64,000 nucleotides of DNA from contig NZ_FNNN01000017.1 of the NCBI RefSeq assembly GCF_900106755.1, positions 62,001 through 126,000 of the forward strand, written 5' to 3'. This document shows, piece by piece, positions 1 to 8,508 of this stretch. Numbering within the stretch: position 1 is the stretch's first letter; each line of letters opens with the position of its first letter. Both the position numbers and the translations under genes were made by a program. Below the pieces are notes generated by a model that saw only the letters and a program-made list of their open reading frames with translations, made no database searches and was not told the origin of the DNA. The DNA comes from Bacteroides faecis MAJ27 (GTDB lineage: Bacteria; Bacteroidota; Bacteroidia; Bacteroidales; Bacteroidaceae).

Positions 1-1861
1 CATCTATCTGTACGGTATTGAACATATACTTGGAGAACGTCAGCATGGCTTCCAGCGTCTGTGTCAGCCTTCTTTCCGATTGTATATTTCCTCTTGACTT
101 GTACATTCTGGAGAAATAAACATCCGAAGGTATAAAGATCGAACGTCTCATGCTTTCCTGATTCATTCCGTATACTCCTTTGACGGAAAGAATATCCTTG
201 TACAGTTTCAGATGGGCGGTGAAGTTCAGATTATATTCGTTTTCTTTCGTCTTGTCGGCGATGTCCTCCATTGCTTTGGGATTGGGGATGCTCCGAAAGA
301 TGGTATAGGTGCCGTCATCCTGTGTCAGAGGCAGGTAAGGCGGATATAAAAGGGCTGAAGTCAGCGCACTGCCCGCTACATCTCCCCGGTTGCCTGTATC
401 GGTGCCTACCATACAGTTGCTGTAGGTCTTTTGATTGGCATTGAAAGCGGAGGTGAAGTTCAGAAAAGGAAAAAGATCGACTCCGATGTTTCCGCGAAAG
501 GTATATTTGGTCATGCCGGAATTGAGCACGGTTCCTTCCTGATCCAGATAGCTTCCTCCCAGATAATATCTGATCTTGGAGGTTCCTCCGCTGATTGTCA
601 GATTATGCTTGGTGATGTAGCCGCTTTTCAGCACGTAGTCTTTCCAGTTGGTGTCGAGTACGTTCAGACGATCTGTTTCTGAGAATAGCGGACTCCATTT
701 TCCGTCATATGGGGCCGGCCCATAGGGGTATTGTTTCTTGTTGTACAAGTAGTTCTCTTTGTTGAATACATTGGCAAGTTCCATGTATTGTTGTGAGTTG
801 AGTGCATCCAGATACGGGTAGTTTCTTACAAAAGAGTAACTGCCGTCATAGCTGATGCTGGGAGAGCCTTCTTTCCCTTTCTTGGGGGTGATTAAAATGA
901 CTCCGTTGGCTGCGCCGATACCATAGATGGCGGCTGAGGCATCTTTCAGTATTTCTACGGACTCGATATCGGCAGGATTCAGGCCGGCAAGTCCGCTGCG
1001 GTTGACATTGCTCGGCAGACCTGTTTCTCCGCCATTCGTGCTGATGGCATCGCCCGGCATCACGATGCCGTCTACTACATAGATCGGGTTTTCTCCGCCG
1101 CGAATGGATATATTTACCTTGCCGTCCGGCTGGGTGCTGTTGACCACTGTCTGTAATCCGGCGGCACGGCCCATCAATAACTGGCTGATATTACTCGTTG
1201 CCGCTTGTGGAATCTTTTCCGGTTTCACCTGTGCAATGGCAGTCGTCAGATTCTTTCTGGATACGGCACCATATCCTACCACCACTACTTCATCGATCAC
1301 TTTCGTGTCCTCCGACATCCATATCTCCAGTAAGCTGTTCGCCTTTACCGGAACCAGTTGCGTGGCATAGCCCATATAAGAAACGCAAAGCTTCGAATGC
1401 TCCGGAGCCTCAATCTCGAAACGGCCGTCGATATCGCTGATAGCACCGGTCTTTTCTCCTTCCACCGTAATGCTCGCCCCGATAATCGGTTCACGGGTTT
1501 TACTGTCCATGACGATGCCTTTTGACTTTTCCGGTGCCTTTTTCGTTTCCTTCTTTCTGGCATTCAGGATGATTTGCTTTCCCTTGATGTGATACTGGAT
1601 GTCCGTGCCCTTCAGAAGTATGTTTAATACTGCTTCTATCGGCTGGTTCCTGACGTGAATCGAACGTTTCTGCCGGACATCGATCACTTGCGTGCTATAC
1701 TGAAAAGAATAGCTGGTCTTCTTTTCTATTTTATTCAGAATTTCATTCAGAGGCGTATCAGATACGCTGAGTGTCAAGGTGCTGTTGTTCTGTGCTGAGA
1801 CGGGATTCGGAGATAAAACAGCCATCAGAAAACTTAATAGTAAGAATGTAATTCTCTTCAT
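1..1861 (-). CDS. SusC-like TonB-dependent receptor with STN signalling domain, partial
   Basis: Outer-membrane TonB-dependent transporter for oligosaccharides, of which about 620 N-terminal codons lie in the window; the C-terminal barrel runs off the left edge. Reading from ATG at 1861 shows a signal peptide ending near SAQ, then an STN (secretin/TonB N-terminus) domain to about residue 85 (TLSVSDTPLNEILNKI..., YSFQYSTQVIDVRQKR). A carboxypeptidase-regulatory-like domain follows (PIIGASITVEG...GAISDIDGRFEI), then the plug (LLMGRAAGLQ, NPADIESVEILKDASA). An STN domain is what such receptors use to contact a FecR anti-sigma, and FecR and ECF sigma genes lie directly upstream on the same strand. 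It aligns almost gaplessly with the receptor at 24152-27514, so the two are close paralogs. The family call is firm; the substrate is unknown. Confidence 0.93.
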   Translation of the reverse strand, partial: MKRITFLLLSFLMAVLSPNPVSAQNNSTLTLSVSDTPLNEILNKIEKKTSYSFQYSTQVIDVRQKRSIHVRNQPIEAVLNILLKGTDIQYHIKGKQIILNARKKETKKAPEKSKGIVMDSKTREPIIGASITVEGEKTGAISDIDGRFEIEAPEHSKLCVSYMGYATQLVPVKANSLLEIWMSEDTKVIDEVVVVGYGAVSRKNLTTAIAQVKPEKIPQAATSNISQLLMGRAAGLQTVVNSTQPDGKVNISIRGGENPIYVVDGIVMPGDAISTNGGETGLPSNVNRSGLAGLNPADIESVEILKDASAAIYGIGAANGVILITPKKGKEGSPSISYDGSYSFVRNYPYLDALNSQQYMELANVFNKENYLYNKKQYPYGPAPYDGKWSPLFSETDRLNVLDTNWKDYVLKSGYITKHNLTISGGTSKIRYYLGGSYLDQEGTVLNSGMTKYTFRGNIGVDLFPFLNFTSAFNANQKTYSNCMVGTDTGNRGDVAGSALTSALLYPPYLPLTQDDGTYTIFRSIPNPKAMEDIADKTKENEYNLNFTAHLKLYKDILSVKGVYGMNQESMRRSIFIPSDVYFSRMYKSRGNIQSERRLTQTLEAMLTFSKYMFNTVQID

Positions 1862-2051
1862 AATCAGAATTGTTTTTTTAGTATTGATACAGGAATGCAC
1901 TTAAGTGATTTGTATATAAGACTGCTCAGAAAGAAAATACTACATGGGAAAACGAAAAAAAACAGGTGGTGGAGAGAAAAAAGAGAATGCGGAGAGAACA
2001 AAGCGTATACGTGGTCTTTGTCCTTTCCGCAGCGTTTTATATCAGAAACGT

Positions 2052-3086
2052 CTAATTCTTATATACTTCTATCGTACGGACGCTTACACTGTCATTCCCT
2101 TCTTGTTTTGTTTCTGTTGTCCGGAAAGTGATGGGGATGCTCATTCCCATATAATCCAGTATTTCATCCAGCGTCTCACCTTTGAAAGTCGCTCTGTAAG
2201 TGAATTGGTTGATCGACGGGTCTTTCAGGATGAAACGTACCCGGTAGACTTGTTCCAGCCTGTCGAATATTGTTTTGAGTGGATCGTCCCTGAATGCGAG
2301 GATACCGTCTTTCCAGGAGATGTATTGGTACGTATCGATATCCGTGACCTCCATGCTTTTCGATGCTTTCTGATAATTCAGCTGTTGTCCCGGCAATAGA
2401 TGCCGGATGTTATTCTCATGAGACACATTGACCTTTCCGGTCACCAACGTGATAACTTCCTCTTTCGCTTTGGCGAAGTTGCATACATTGAAAGCGGTTC
2501 CGGTAGCCGTTACTTTCAAGTCTCCCGTACTGACGATGAAAGGATGCTTCTTGTCCGCATGCACCTCAAAGTAGGCTTCTCCGGACATTTCCACTTCCCG
2601 GACGTTGCTGGTGAAAGCGGTCGGATATTTCAGCGTACTTCCTGCGTTCAGCCAAACCTTCGAGCTGTCCGGCAGTGTCAGCGTGGATACCGTTCCGTAT
2701 GGAGCCGTCACTTCGTTGAAGGCGATAAGGGGAGCCTGATGGTCTTTTTTCATCAACAATGCCACTACGGCAATGATTGCCGGCAACAGAAGAATGGCGG
2801 CGATTCTCCGGCAGTAAGTGATCAGTCGTGTTCTCTTCATCGGAGCCTGTGGCGTTGTATGGATTCTGTTCTTTACTTTTGCCAGGGCTTTGCTGGTATC
2901 TATCTTTTCTGGATCGACGGCGGGAGTGGTCACTTCCCAGATGTTTCTGATTTCCTGAAAGTAGTTTGCATTCTCTTCAGAGAGGGCAATCCATTCACGG
3001 AGTTGCCGGATTTCTTCGGGTGAAGCGGTCTTTTCCAAGTATCTTAGGATGACGTCTGTATCTATATTTATATTTTTGTCAGGCAT
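2052..3086 (-). CDS. FecR-family anti-sigma factor
   Basis: Inner-membrane anti-sigma regulator of 344 residues that transmits the SusC STN signal to its ECF sigma factor. A cytoplasmic N-terminal segment (about 1-90) contains IRQLREWIALSEENANYF. One membrane helix follows at about 94-111 (IAAILLLPAIIAVVALL). The periplasmic FecR domain covers about 125-225, with the typical LPDSSKVWLNAGSTLKYP and GEAYFEVHADKKHPF stretches, and a C-terminal DUF4974-like domain ends near DEILDYMGMSIPI. It starts 41 bases after the sigma gene stop and precedes the partial SusC gene, the standard sigma / anti-sigma / SusC order. It is intact. No second intact FecR exists in the 6.5-37 kb block, so this is the nearest candidate partner for the receptor at 24152. 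Confidence 0.95.
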   Translation of the reverse strand: MPDKNINIDTDVILRYLEKTASPEEIRQLREWIALSEENANYFQEIRNIWEVTTPAVDPEKIDTSKALAKVKNRIHTTPQAPMKRTRLITYCRRIAAILLLPAIIAVVALLMKKDHQAPLIAFNEVTAPYGTVSTLTLPDSSKVWLNAGSTLKYPTAFTSNVREVEMSGEAYFEVHADKKHPFIVSTGDLKVTATGTAFNVCNFAKAKEEVITLVTGKVNVSHENNIRHLLPGQQLNYQKASKSMEVTDIDTYQYISWKDGILAFRDDPLKTIFDRLEQVYRVRFILKDPSINQFTYRATFKGETLDEILDYMGMSIPITFRTTETKQEGNDSVSVRTIEVYKN

Positions 3087-3127
3087 AGTGCTAATTATCT
3101 GTATTATAATGACTGTTCAAGTGTAAA

Positions 3128-3736
3128 TTACCTCATTAAATTTATGATAAAAAGTAATATCAGATCATAAAAACCGCTCAGGTGTTTTCTTAGAAATTCC
3201 AGCGACTTGCTGATTTTACTTTCTACGGTGCGGACGGATACGTTCAGTTCTTCCGCTATTTCCCGGTATTTCAGGTTTTTGAACCGGTTCATTTCGAAGA
3301 TGGTTCGCATATCTTCGGGAAGTTTCTTGATAGCTTCCTGCAAGTGATCGTTCAGGTCGGAATATAGCAGGTAGTGTTCTGTATTATAGTCTATCAGGTC
3401 TAAGCTTCCCATGACGTAGTTCTGATGGATACGGACTACTTCCCGATGTCTGAGTTCTTCGAAACAGCTGTTTCTGACAGCAGTCAGCAGATAGGCTTTC
3501 AGCGAACTTTCAATGGTCAGGTTCTCACGGTTTTCCCATAACCGGAAGAAGATGTCTTGCACAATATCTTCACTGCTGTTCTGCTCTTTCAGGAAAACGC
3601 AGCTAAAGAGGACAAGGTCTTTATAGTACTTGTTGAAAAGAAAATCAAAAGACCGGGAATCTCCTTCTTTCAGTCTTTTCAGGTGGATAATATCCTCTAG
3701 CATGGACTCGTGTTTGTTTGAGGCTTTATTTTCCAT
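3128..3736 (-). CDS. ECF RNA polymerase sigma factor (Bacteroidetes PUL type)
   Basis: Extracytoplasmic-function sigma factor of 202 residues that should drive the adjacent SusC operon when released by FecR. Region 2 is visible at about 25-95 (FNKYYKDLVLF, SSEDIVQDIFFRLWENREN). Region 4 is at about 135-190, with the helix-turn-helix KYREIAEELNVSVRTVESKISKSLEFLRK. It heads a minus-strand operon with FecR and SusC. The frameshifted sigma gene at 7453-8087 is a clear paralog, sharing FNKYYKDLV, VQDIF.RLWENRE and NELNVSVRT-like motifs. Confidence 0.95.
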   Translation of the reverse strand: MENKASNKHESMLEDIIHLKRLKEGDSRSFDFLFNKYYKDLVLFSCVFLKEQNSSEDIVQDIFFRLWENRENLTIESSLKAYLLTAVRNSCFEELRHREVVRIHQNYVMGSLDLIDYNTEHYLLYSDLNDHLQEAIKKLPEDMRTIFEMNRFKNLKYREIAEELNVSVRTVESKISKSLEFLRKHLSGFYDLILLFIINLMR

Positions 3737-3812
3737 AATGATTCGGTAACATTAATAATGCGTTTGCAGTTCTCCAATCCGGAGAATCAAAATATCAGAT
3801 CAATAGGCGCTG

Positions 3813-3820
3813 CAAAGATA
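3813..3820 (-). promoter_or_regulatory. candidate -7 box upstream of the ECF sigma gene
   Basis: On the minus strand TATCTTTG matches the Bacteroides housekeeping -7 consensus TAnnTTTG and lies about 75 bases ahead of the sigma gene ATG. I see no convincing TTTG -33 box at the right spacing, so this is a weak call. Confidence 0.4.
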
Positions 3821-3936
3821 TAGATTAATTTGAATTTCTTCCTCTCTTTGTTTTTTTTGTTTTTCCCGTGTGGTATTTCCGTTCTGAACAGTCTTATTAA
3901 CGTTGTTGAGATTTCTAATTTAAATGAATAGATACT

Positions 3937-6462
3937 ATGAATGAGTACGGTAAACTAAAAACTCTTTCCTTATTATTGGTGGCTTTGTGCTGTATACCTT
4001 TGGCAGCATCGGGTCAGGGTACGAACATTGCTTATCAGGACAGTCAGGTTCGTTTTACGGTGGTGACCGACGGTACACTCCGGTTGGAGTATGCACCCGA
4101 CGGGCAGTTTGTTGACGATTTTTCGTTTGTGGCTGTCAACAGGAATTATCCGGCAGTGGATTATAAGTTGAAGAAGGATGGAAGATGGGTGGAGCTGGCT
4201 ACCTCAAAGTTCCGGATGAAGTACAAGAAAGGCAGCGGGCGGTTTACTTCGGGTAATCTTTCCATTGTATCTGCCAAAGGTGTGTATCCTTTCCGGTGGA
4301 CGCCCGGTATGAAACAGAAAGGCAATCTGAAGGGAACCTATCGTACCTTGGATGGCTATGATGGAGACAGGCATATGCATACCAATGAGCTTATGCCGCT
4401 CGAAGATGGTCTGCTGGCTACCGACGGCTGGACTTTAATCGACGATTCAGATAACTTCTTATTCGATGATGCCGACTGGAACTGGGTAAAACCACGCGAG
4501 AAGAAAGGAGGTCAGGACTGGTATTTCATGGCTTACGGACACGATTATAAGTCGGCATTAAGGGACTATACCATGTTTGCTGGCAAGACGCCTCTGCCTC
4601 CCCGTTATGCTTTCGGTTATTGGTGGTCGCGCTATTGGAGTTACTCGGACAATGAACTGAGAGAACTGCTGCGTAAATTCCGGATGTATGATATTCCTCT
4701 CGATGTGTTGGTGATTGATATGGACTGGCATTATACGGAACCGGGCAAAGGAGGATGGAGCGGATGGACCTGGAACAAACGCCTGTTTCCTGATCCCGGA
4801 CGTCTTCTTGCTGATCTGAAAAAGGAAGGGGTCAAGCTGACCCTTAATTTGCATCCGGCTGACGGGTTTGCTTTTTATGAGGAACCCTATCGGGCGATAG
4901 CCACCGATATAGGCATGAATCCAGAAGGAAAGGATACGATCCCTTGGGTTACTTCGGATAAGAAGTTGATGAAAGCCGTGTTCAAAAATGCTCTTCATCC
5001 GATGGAGAAGGAAGGGGTAGACTTCTGGTGGCTCGACTGGCAGCAGTTTCCGTATGATAAGAAAGTGGACAGTCTGAATAATGTATGGTGGATTAATTAT
5101 GTCTTTTTCACCGAGATGGAAAGAAACCGCACTACCCGTCCGATGCTCTATCATCGTTGGGGCGGACTGGGAAATCATCGTTACCAGATCGGCTTTTCGG
5201 GCGACGCTGTTATTTCCTGGAAATCACTTGATTTCCAGCCTTACTTCAATTCTACAGCTTCCAATGTGCTTTACGGTTATTGGAGCCATGACCTGGGAGG
5301 ACACTTTGAGGCAGACCGGATTGATCCGGAGATGTTCACACGCTGGATGCAGTTTGGTGCGGTCAGCCCTGTGATGCGTACTCATTCTTCTAAGAGCGGA
5401 GTGTTGAACAAAGAACCCTGGGTATTCAGTCCTGTCTACTTTAATACGATTCGTAACACCATTTTGCAACGTTATGAGATGGCGCCTTATGTTTATACAA
5501 TGGCCCGTAAGACGTATGACGAGGGATTGTCTATCTGTCGTCCGCTATACTATGATTATCCTGAAAGCAAGGAAGCATACGATTACCGGAACCAGTATAT
5601 GTTTGGCGACCAGATGTTGATTGCACCCGTCACCGCTCCCATGAAAGGTGATTATTCCACTTTGAATGTATGGCTACCTGCCGGAACCGACTGGTATGAA
5701 TGGCATACGGGGACGATGCTGAAAGGTGGTCAGACAGTAACGCGTGCCTTTGCCATTGACGAATATCCTATCTATATCAAGGCTGGTTCGATTCTTCCTT
5801 TCTGCGACCGTGTGAAGTCGCTGGCGGATGATGATCTTTCTTATGTGGTCACTGTTTTCCCCGGCGGAGATGGGGCATTCGAACTGTACGAGGATAATGG
5901 AAATGATAAAGAGTATGATAGAAAGTATGCTTGTACGTCTTTGCAGTCGAAGCGGGTCGGCAACCGCCTGGAAGTGACGATTGGCAGTCGGAAAGGAGAA
6001 TATCCGGGCGTACCCGCCGAACGTGGTTTCAGGGTGAAGGTATTGAGTTCTGCCATTCCTCAGTCGGTAACGGTGAATGGGAAGACGGCGGATTATATAT
6101 ATGATGGAAATTCCTTATCCCTTCTGGTCGATATACCCGTAACGGATGCGAAGTGTGAGAAGCAAGTGGTGATTACCTATCCCGAACAGACGGCAGACCT
6201 GAACGGACTTGCCGGAAAGTTCAGGAGACTTCAGAAGAGCATCGTTGCGCTGAAATATAAAGATGCCGATATTGTGCTCAATGAGGAATTGGGTACGATG
6301 GAGTCAATCGGGAGGAGTATCGAATATACACCGGAGCGGATGAACCGGCTTATTACTGATTTTATCCGAAATTATGGCAAGTTGCCGGAAATTCTGAAAC
6401 AACATAAGCTGAGTGAAGAAAACGTCCGGTGGTTTTTGGAATCTGTACATTGGGAGGATTAG
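3937..6462 (+). CDS. GH31 family alpha-glycosidase
   Basis: Secreted retaining alpha-glycosidase of 841 residues with a signal peptide (LLLVALCCIPLAASG). An N-terminal beta-sandwich is followed by the GH31 barrel. The catalytic nucleophile is probably Asp367 in GVDFWWLDWQQ and the acid/base Asp423 in IGFSGDAVISW; both are present. Other family blocks seen are PPRYAFGYWWSRYWSY, DVLVIDMDWH and FEADRIDPEMFTRWMQFG. C-terminal beta domains end near residue 750, followed by an unusual roughly 90-residue, probably helical tail (AGKFRRLQKSIVALKYK...ILKQHKLSEENVRWFLESVHWED). Family members include alpha-glucosidases, alpha-xylosidases, alpha-galactosidases and transglucosylases; I cannot choose among these. 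It is divergent from the sigma operon at a 200-base gap and probably belongs to that PUL. Confidence 0.93.
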   Translation: MNEYGKLKTLSLLLVALCCIPLAASGQGTNIAYQDSQVRFTVVTDGTLRLEYAPDGQFVDDFSFVAVNRNYPAVDYKLKKDGRWVELATSKFRMKYKKGSGRFTSGNLSIVSAKGVYPFRWTPGMKQKGNLKGTYRTLDGYDGDRHMHTNELMPLEDGLLATDGWTLIDDSDNFLFDDADWNWVKPREKKGGQDWYFMAYGHDYKSALRDYTMFAGKTPLPPRYAFGYWWSRYWSYSDNELRELLRKFRMYDIPLDVLVIDMDWHYTEPGKGGWSGWTWNKRLFPDPGRLLADLKKEGVKLTLNLHPADGFAFYEEPYRAIATDIGMNPEGKDTIPWVTSDKKLMKAVFKNALHPMEKEGVDFWWLDWQQFPYDKKVDSLNNVWWINYVFFTEMERNRTTRPMLYHRWGGLGNHRYQIGFSGDAVISWKSLDFQPYFNSTASNVLYGYWSHDLGGHFEADRIDPEMFTRWMQFGAVSPVMRTHSSKSGVLNKEPWVFSPVYFNTIRNTILQRYEMAPYVYTMARKTYDEGLSICRPLYYDYPESKEAYDYRNQYMFGDQMLIAPVTAPMKGDYSTLNVWLPAGTDWYEWHTGTMLKGGQTVTRAFAIDEYPIYIKAGSILPFCDRVKSLADDDLSYVVTVFPGGDGAFELYEDNGNDKEYDRKYACTSLQSKRVGNRLEVTIGSRKGEYPGVPAERGFRVKVLSSAIPQSVTVNGKTADYIYDGNSLSLLVDIPVTDAKCEKQVVITYPEQTADLNGLAGKFRRLQKSIVALKYKDADIVLNEELGTMESIGRSIEYTPERMNRLITDFIRNYGKLPEILKQHKLSEENVRWFLESVHWED

Positions 6463-6673
6463 TCCAATGACGGACTGCGAGCATTTTGACAATTTGTATT
6501 TTTAATCCTCCTGGAATCCTGTTTTTCCACCTTGAGTCGGGAAGAAATGAAAATAAACGATTGGAAATTCGTATTTTATTGATTGATAGTGAAATATAAG
6601 AATCTATACAACTCTGATATATCGGAACTGTCACCTTTTCGTTGGATATGAACACTTCTTTCCTTGATTATTG

Positions 6674-6715
6674 CTATCTGATCTGTTGGCTATAGCTACC
6701 CAACAGGTCAGATAG
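6674..6715 (+). terminator. terminator-like hairpin downstream of GH31
   Basis: Arms CTATCTGATCTGTTGG and CCAACAGGTCAGATAG pair over 16 positions with one G-U, around a 10-base loop. It sits 211 bases after the GH31 stop. There is no strong T-run after it, so it could be a structured 3' end or an unrelated palindrome. Confidence 0.5.
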
Positions 6716-7452
6716 TATAGATGACAAGATACTTATGATTATAAACTGCATATTCTGTGCATAAACTGAAAGTTTCGACTGGAATCATTGTATATTAATG
6801 CATGTCTTCTTGAGGCCGCCATCTCTTTGAGGGTTTTCCAATCATGCAGGTGTTAGTGATTTCTCAATTATTCTTTTTTTTGATCGCAGAAACGCATTAT
6901 TTCCGGAATGGCATTCGTTGCATCTCCGTGTAGCTGTTTGTTCTCTCAGTAACTATTGGTTAACGTGTGTTAATACGATGTGGGGTTTTGTTTTAGGCTA
7001 GTCTTTTATACAAATGAGCATAAAATAAAATGAGAAAACAATAGAACCAACTATGGGGGCTATTAATGTGATACCAACTTTGGCAATAAATGTGTGCTGT
7101 CATTTTAGATGAGTTAATCAATTGATCTATAAGATGTTGATAATATATTTGTCACGATGAACAATGAAGGACAATATGAAAAATAAAGTGACATTATGGG
7201 ACATTAATGTGACATTTCGCTCATAATTCGGGGGAAATGAGGCTGAATAAAGTGACATTCTATGTTGATAGTATATGATTTAAGCTAATTACAGTAGATA
7301 AATCATGCGATAGACTAGGAGATGTAAAAATAATAACATTGCCCGTTTTTGTCACGTGTGACAAATGGAAGAATTGTTAATTGTTGTAATAATATATGAT
7401 TTAACTATTTCTGATAAAAGGATATATTTTCTTAATTAGATTCAGCTAAAAA
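6716..7452. other. 737-base AT-rich intergenic stretch with repeated GTGACA motifs
   Basis: I find no convincing gene. The stretch holds GTGACATT three times on the plus strand (7188-7195, 7209-7216, 7252-7259), TTTGTCAC at 7148-7155, and an inverted pair TTTGTCAC-GT-GTGACAAA at 7348-7365. These could be operator sites or the remains of a mobile element. Base composition shifts from the GC-richer GH31 region to the AT-rich block within this gap. Confidence 0.5.
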
Positions 7453-8087
7453 TTATAAGACTGTTGCAAAAGAAAATGCCCTCATTTTATTTATGTAAAA
7501 AAAATATAAAATAAAGTCATAAAAGCCTTCCATCTTTTTTCTTAAAACCTCTAGCACTTTGCTAATTCGATTTTCTATAGTTCGCACTGATACATTTAAT
7601 TCATTGGCAATTTCGTGATATTTTTTATTCTTGAATCGGTGTATTTCAAAAACTTCTCTCATTTCTTTAGGAAATTTATCCAATTCCTTTTGAAGTTGTT
7701 GATTCAATTCTGAATATAGAATGTAATTATCTACGTCATAGTCGAATGAGTTATTATGAGCAATTGCATAATCTTGATAATTTCTAATCACATTCTTATG
7801 CTTAAGCTCTTCTAAACTGTTGTTTTTCACTGCCGTCATAAGGTAAGATTTTAAAGAACCCCTGATTTCGAAATGTTCCCGATTTTCCCATAAGCGCACA
7901 AAGATATCTTGTACTAAATCTTCGCAGTTTTCTTGATCATTTAAAAAACGTTACAAAAATAAACAAGGTCTTTATAATACTTATTAAAAATAAATTCAAA
8001 GGCTTTTATATTTCCTTTTTTAAGTTCTTCTATGTAAAAAGAATCTTCTGACACAAACTTTATCTTATTGATTTGTTCATCTTCCAT
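7453..8087 (-). pseudogene. ECF sigma factor, frameshifted
   Basis: An ECF sigma factor like the one at 3128-3736 but broken. From ATG at 8087 the frame reads MEDEQINKIK...EFIFNKYYKDLVYFCNVF and then hits TAA. Adding one base to the run of six A at 7943-7948 (plus strand) restores LNDQENCEDLVQDIFVRLWENRE and the rest, through region 4 (YHEIANELNVSVRTIENRISK) to the stop. The last residues (AFSFATVL) extend past the usual end. The second fragment could start at the Met at 7899 but would lack most of region 2. No FecR gene adjoins it. A one-base homopolymer change could also be a sequencing error, so loss of function is likely rather than proven. Confidence 0.85.
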
Positions 8088-8508
8088 TCTATGTTCTATA
8101 TCTCATACATTTATGATTACCCAGTAAATACATAACAAAAAAATGACTGCAAAAAACGGACATTAAAAATATGTTAAAGGTGTGTGGTAATTATGTTGTG
8201 AACTGTCTTTTATATGTTATACGTGGAATACTATGACTGCCAAATCTTTGATAGGTGTGAAGATTTCTACATGAATCCATTATACAAAAGTATTATTTGA
8301 CAGGAATTAACACTGTATGGGGCTTTTGAAAAGCTCTAATTGAAGGGATTAGCCTTGAAATTGCTTTATACATTATTATATGTGTTCCTCTTTGTATCAA
8401 TAGAAAGTGCATTTCTGTTTAAGAATAAAAACAATTAGAGAAATAAAACTTTCACAAATAGCATTACTGTAAAATAAATATATTAATTAACCTTTTTAAT
8501 ATTAGTCT
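8088..8508. other. intergenic region between divergent genes
   Basis: 421 AT-rich bases between the broken sigma gene (minus) and the TIG/NHL lipoprotein gene (plus). It must hold the promoter of the long plus-strand operon that follows, but I could not pick a convincing -33/-7 pair. Confidence 0.4.

Noticed and set aside
2400..3023. Long plus-strand open frame (207 codons) opposite the FecR gene
   Set aside because: It lies wholly antisense to a strongly supported FecR gene, and its translation has no domain or signal features.
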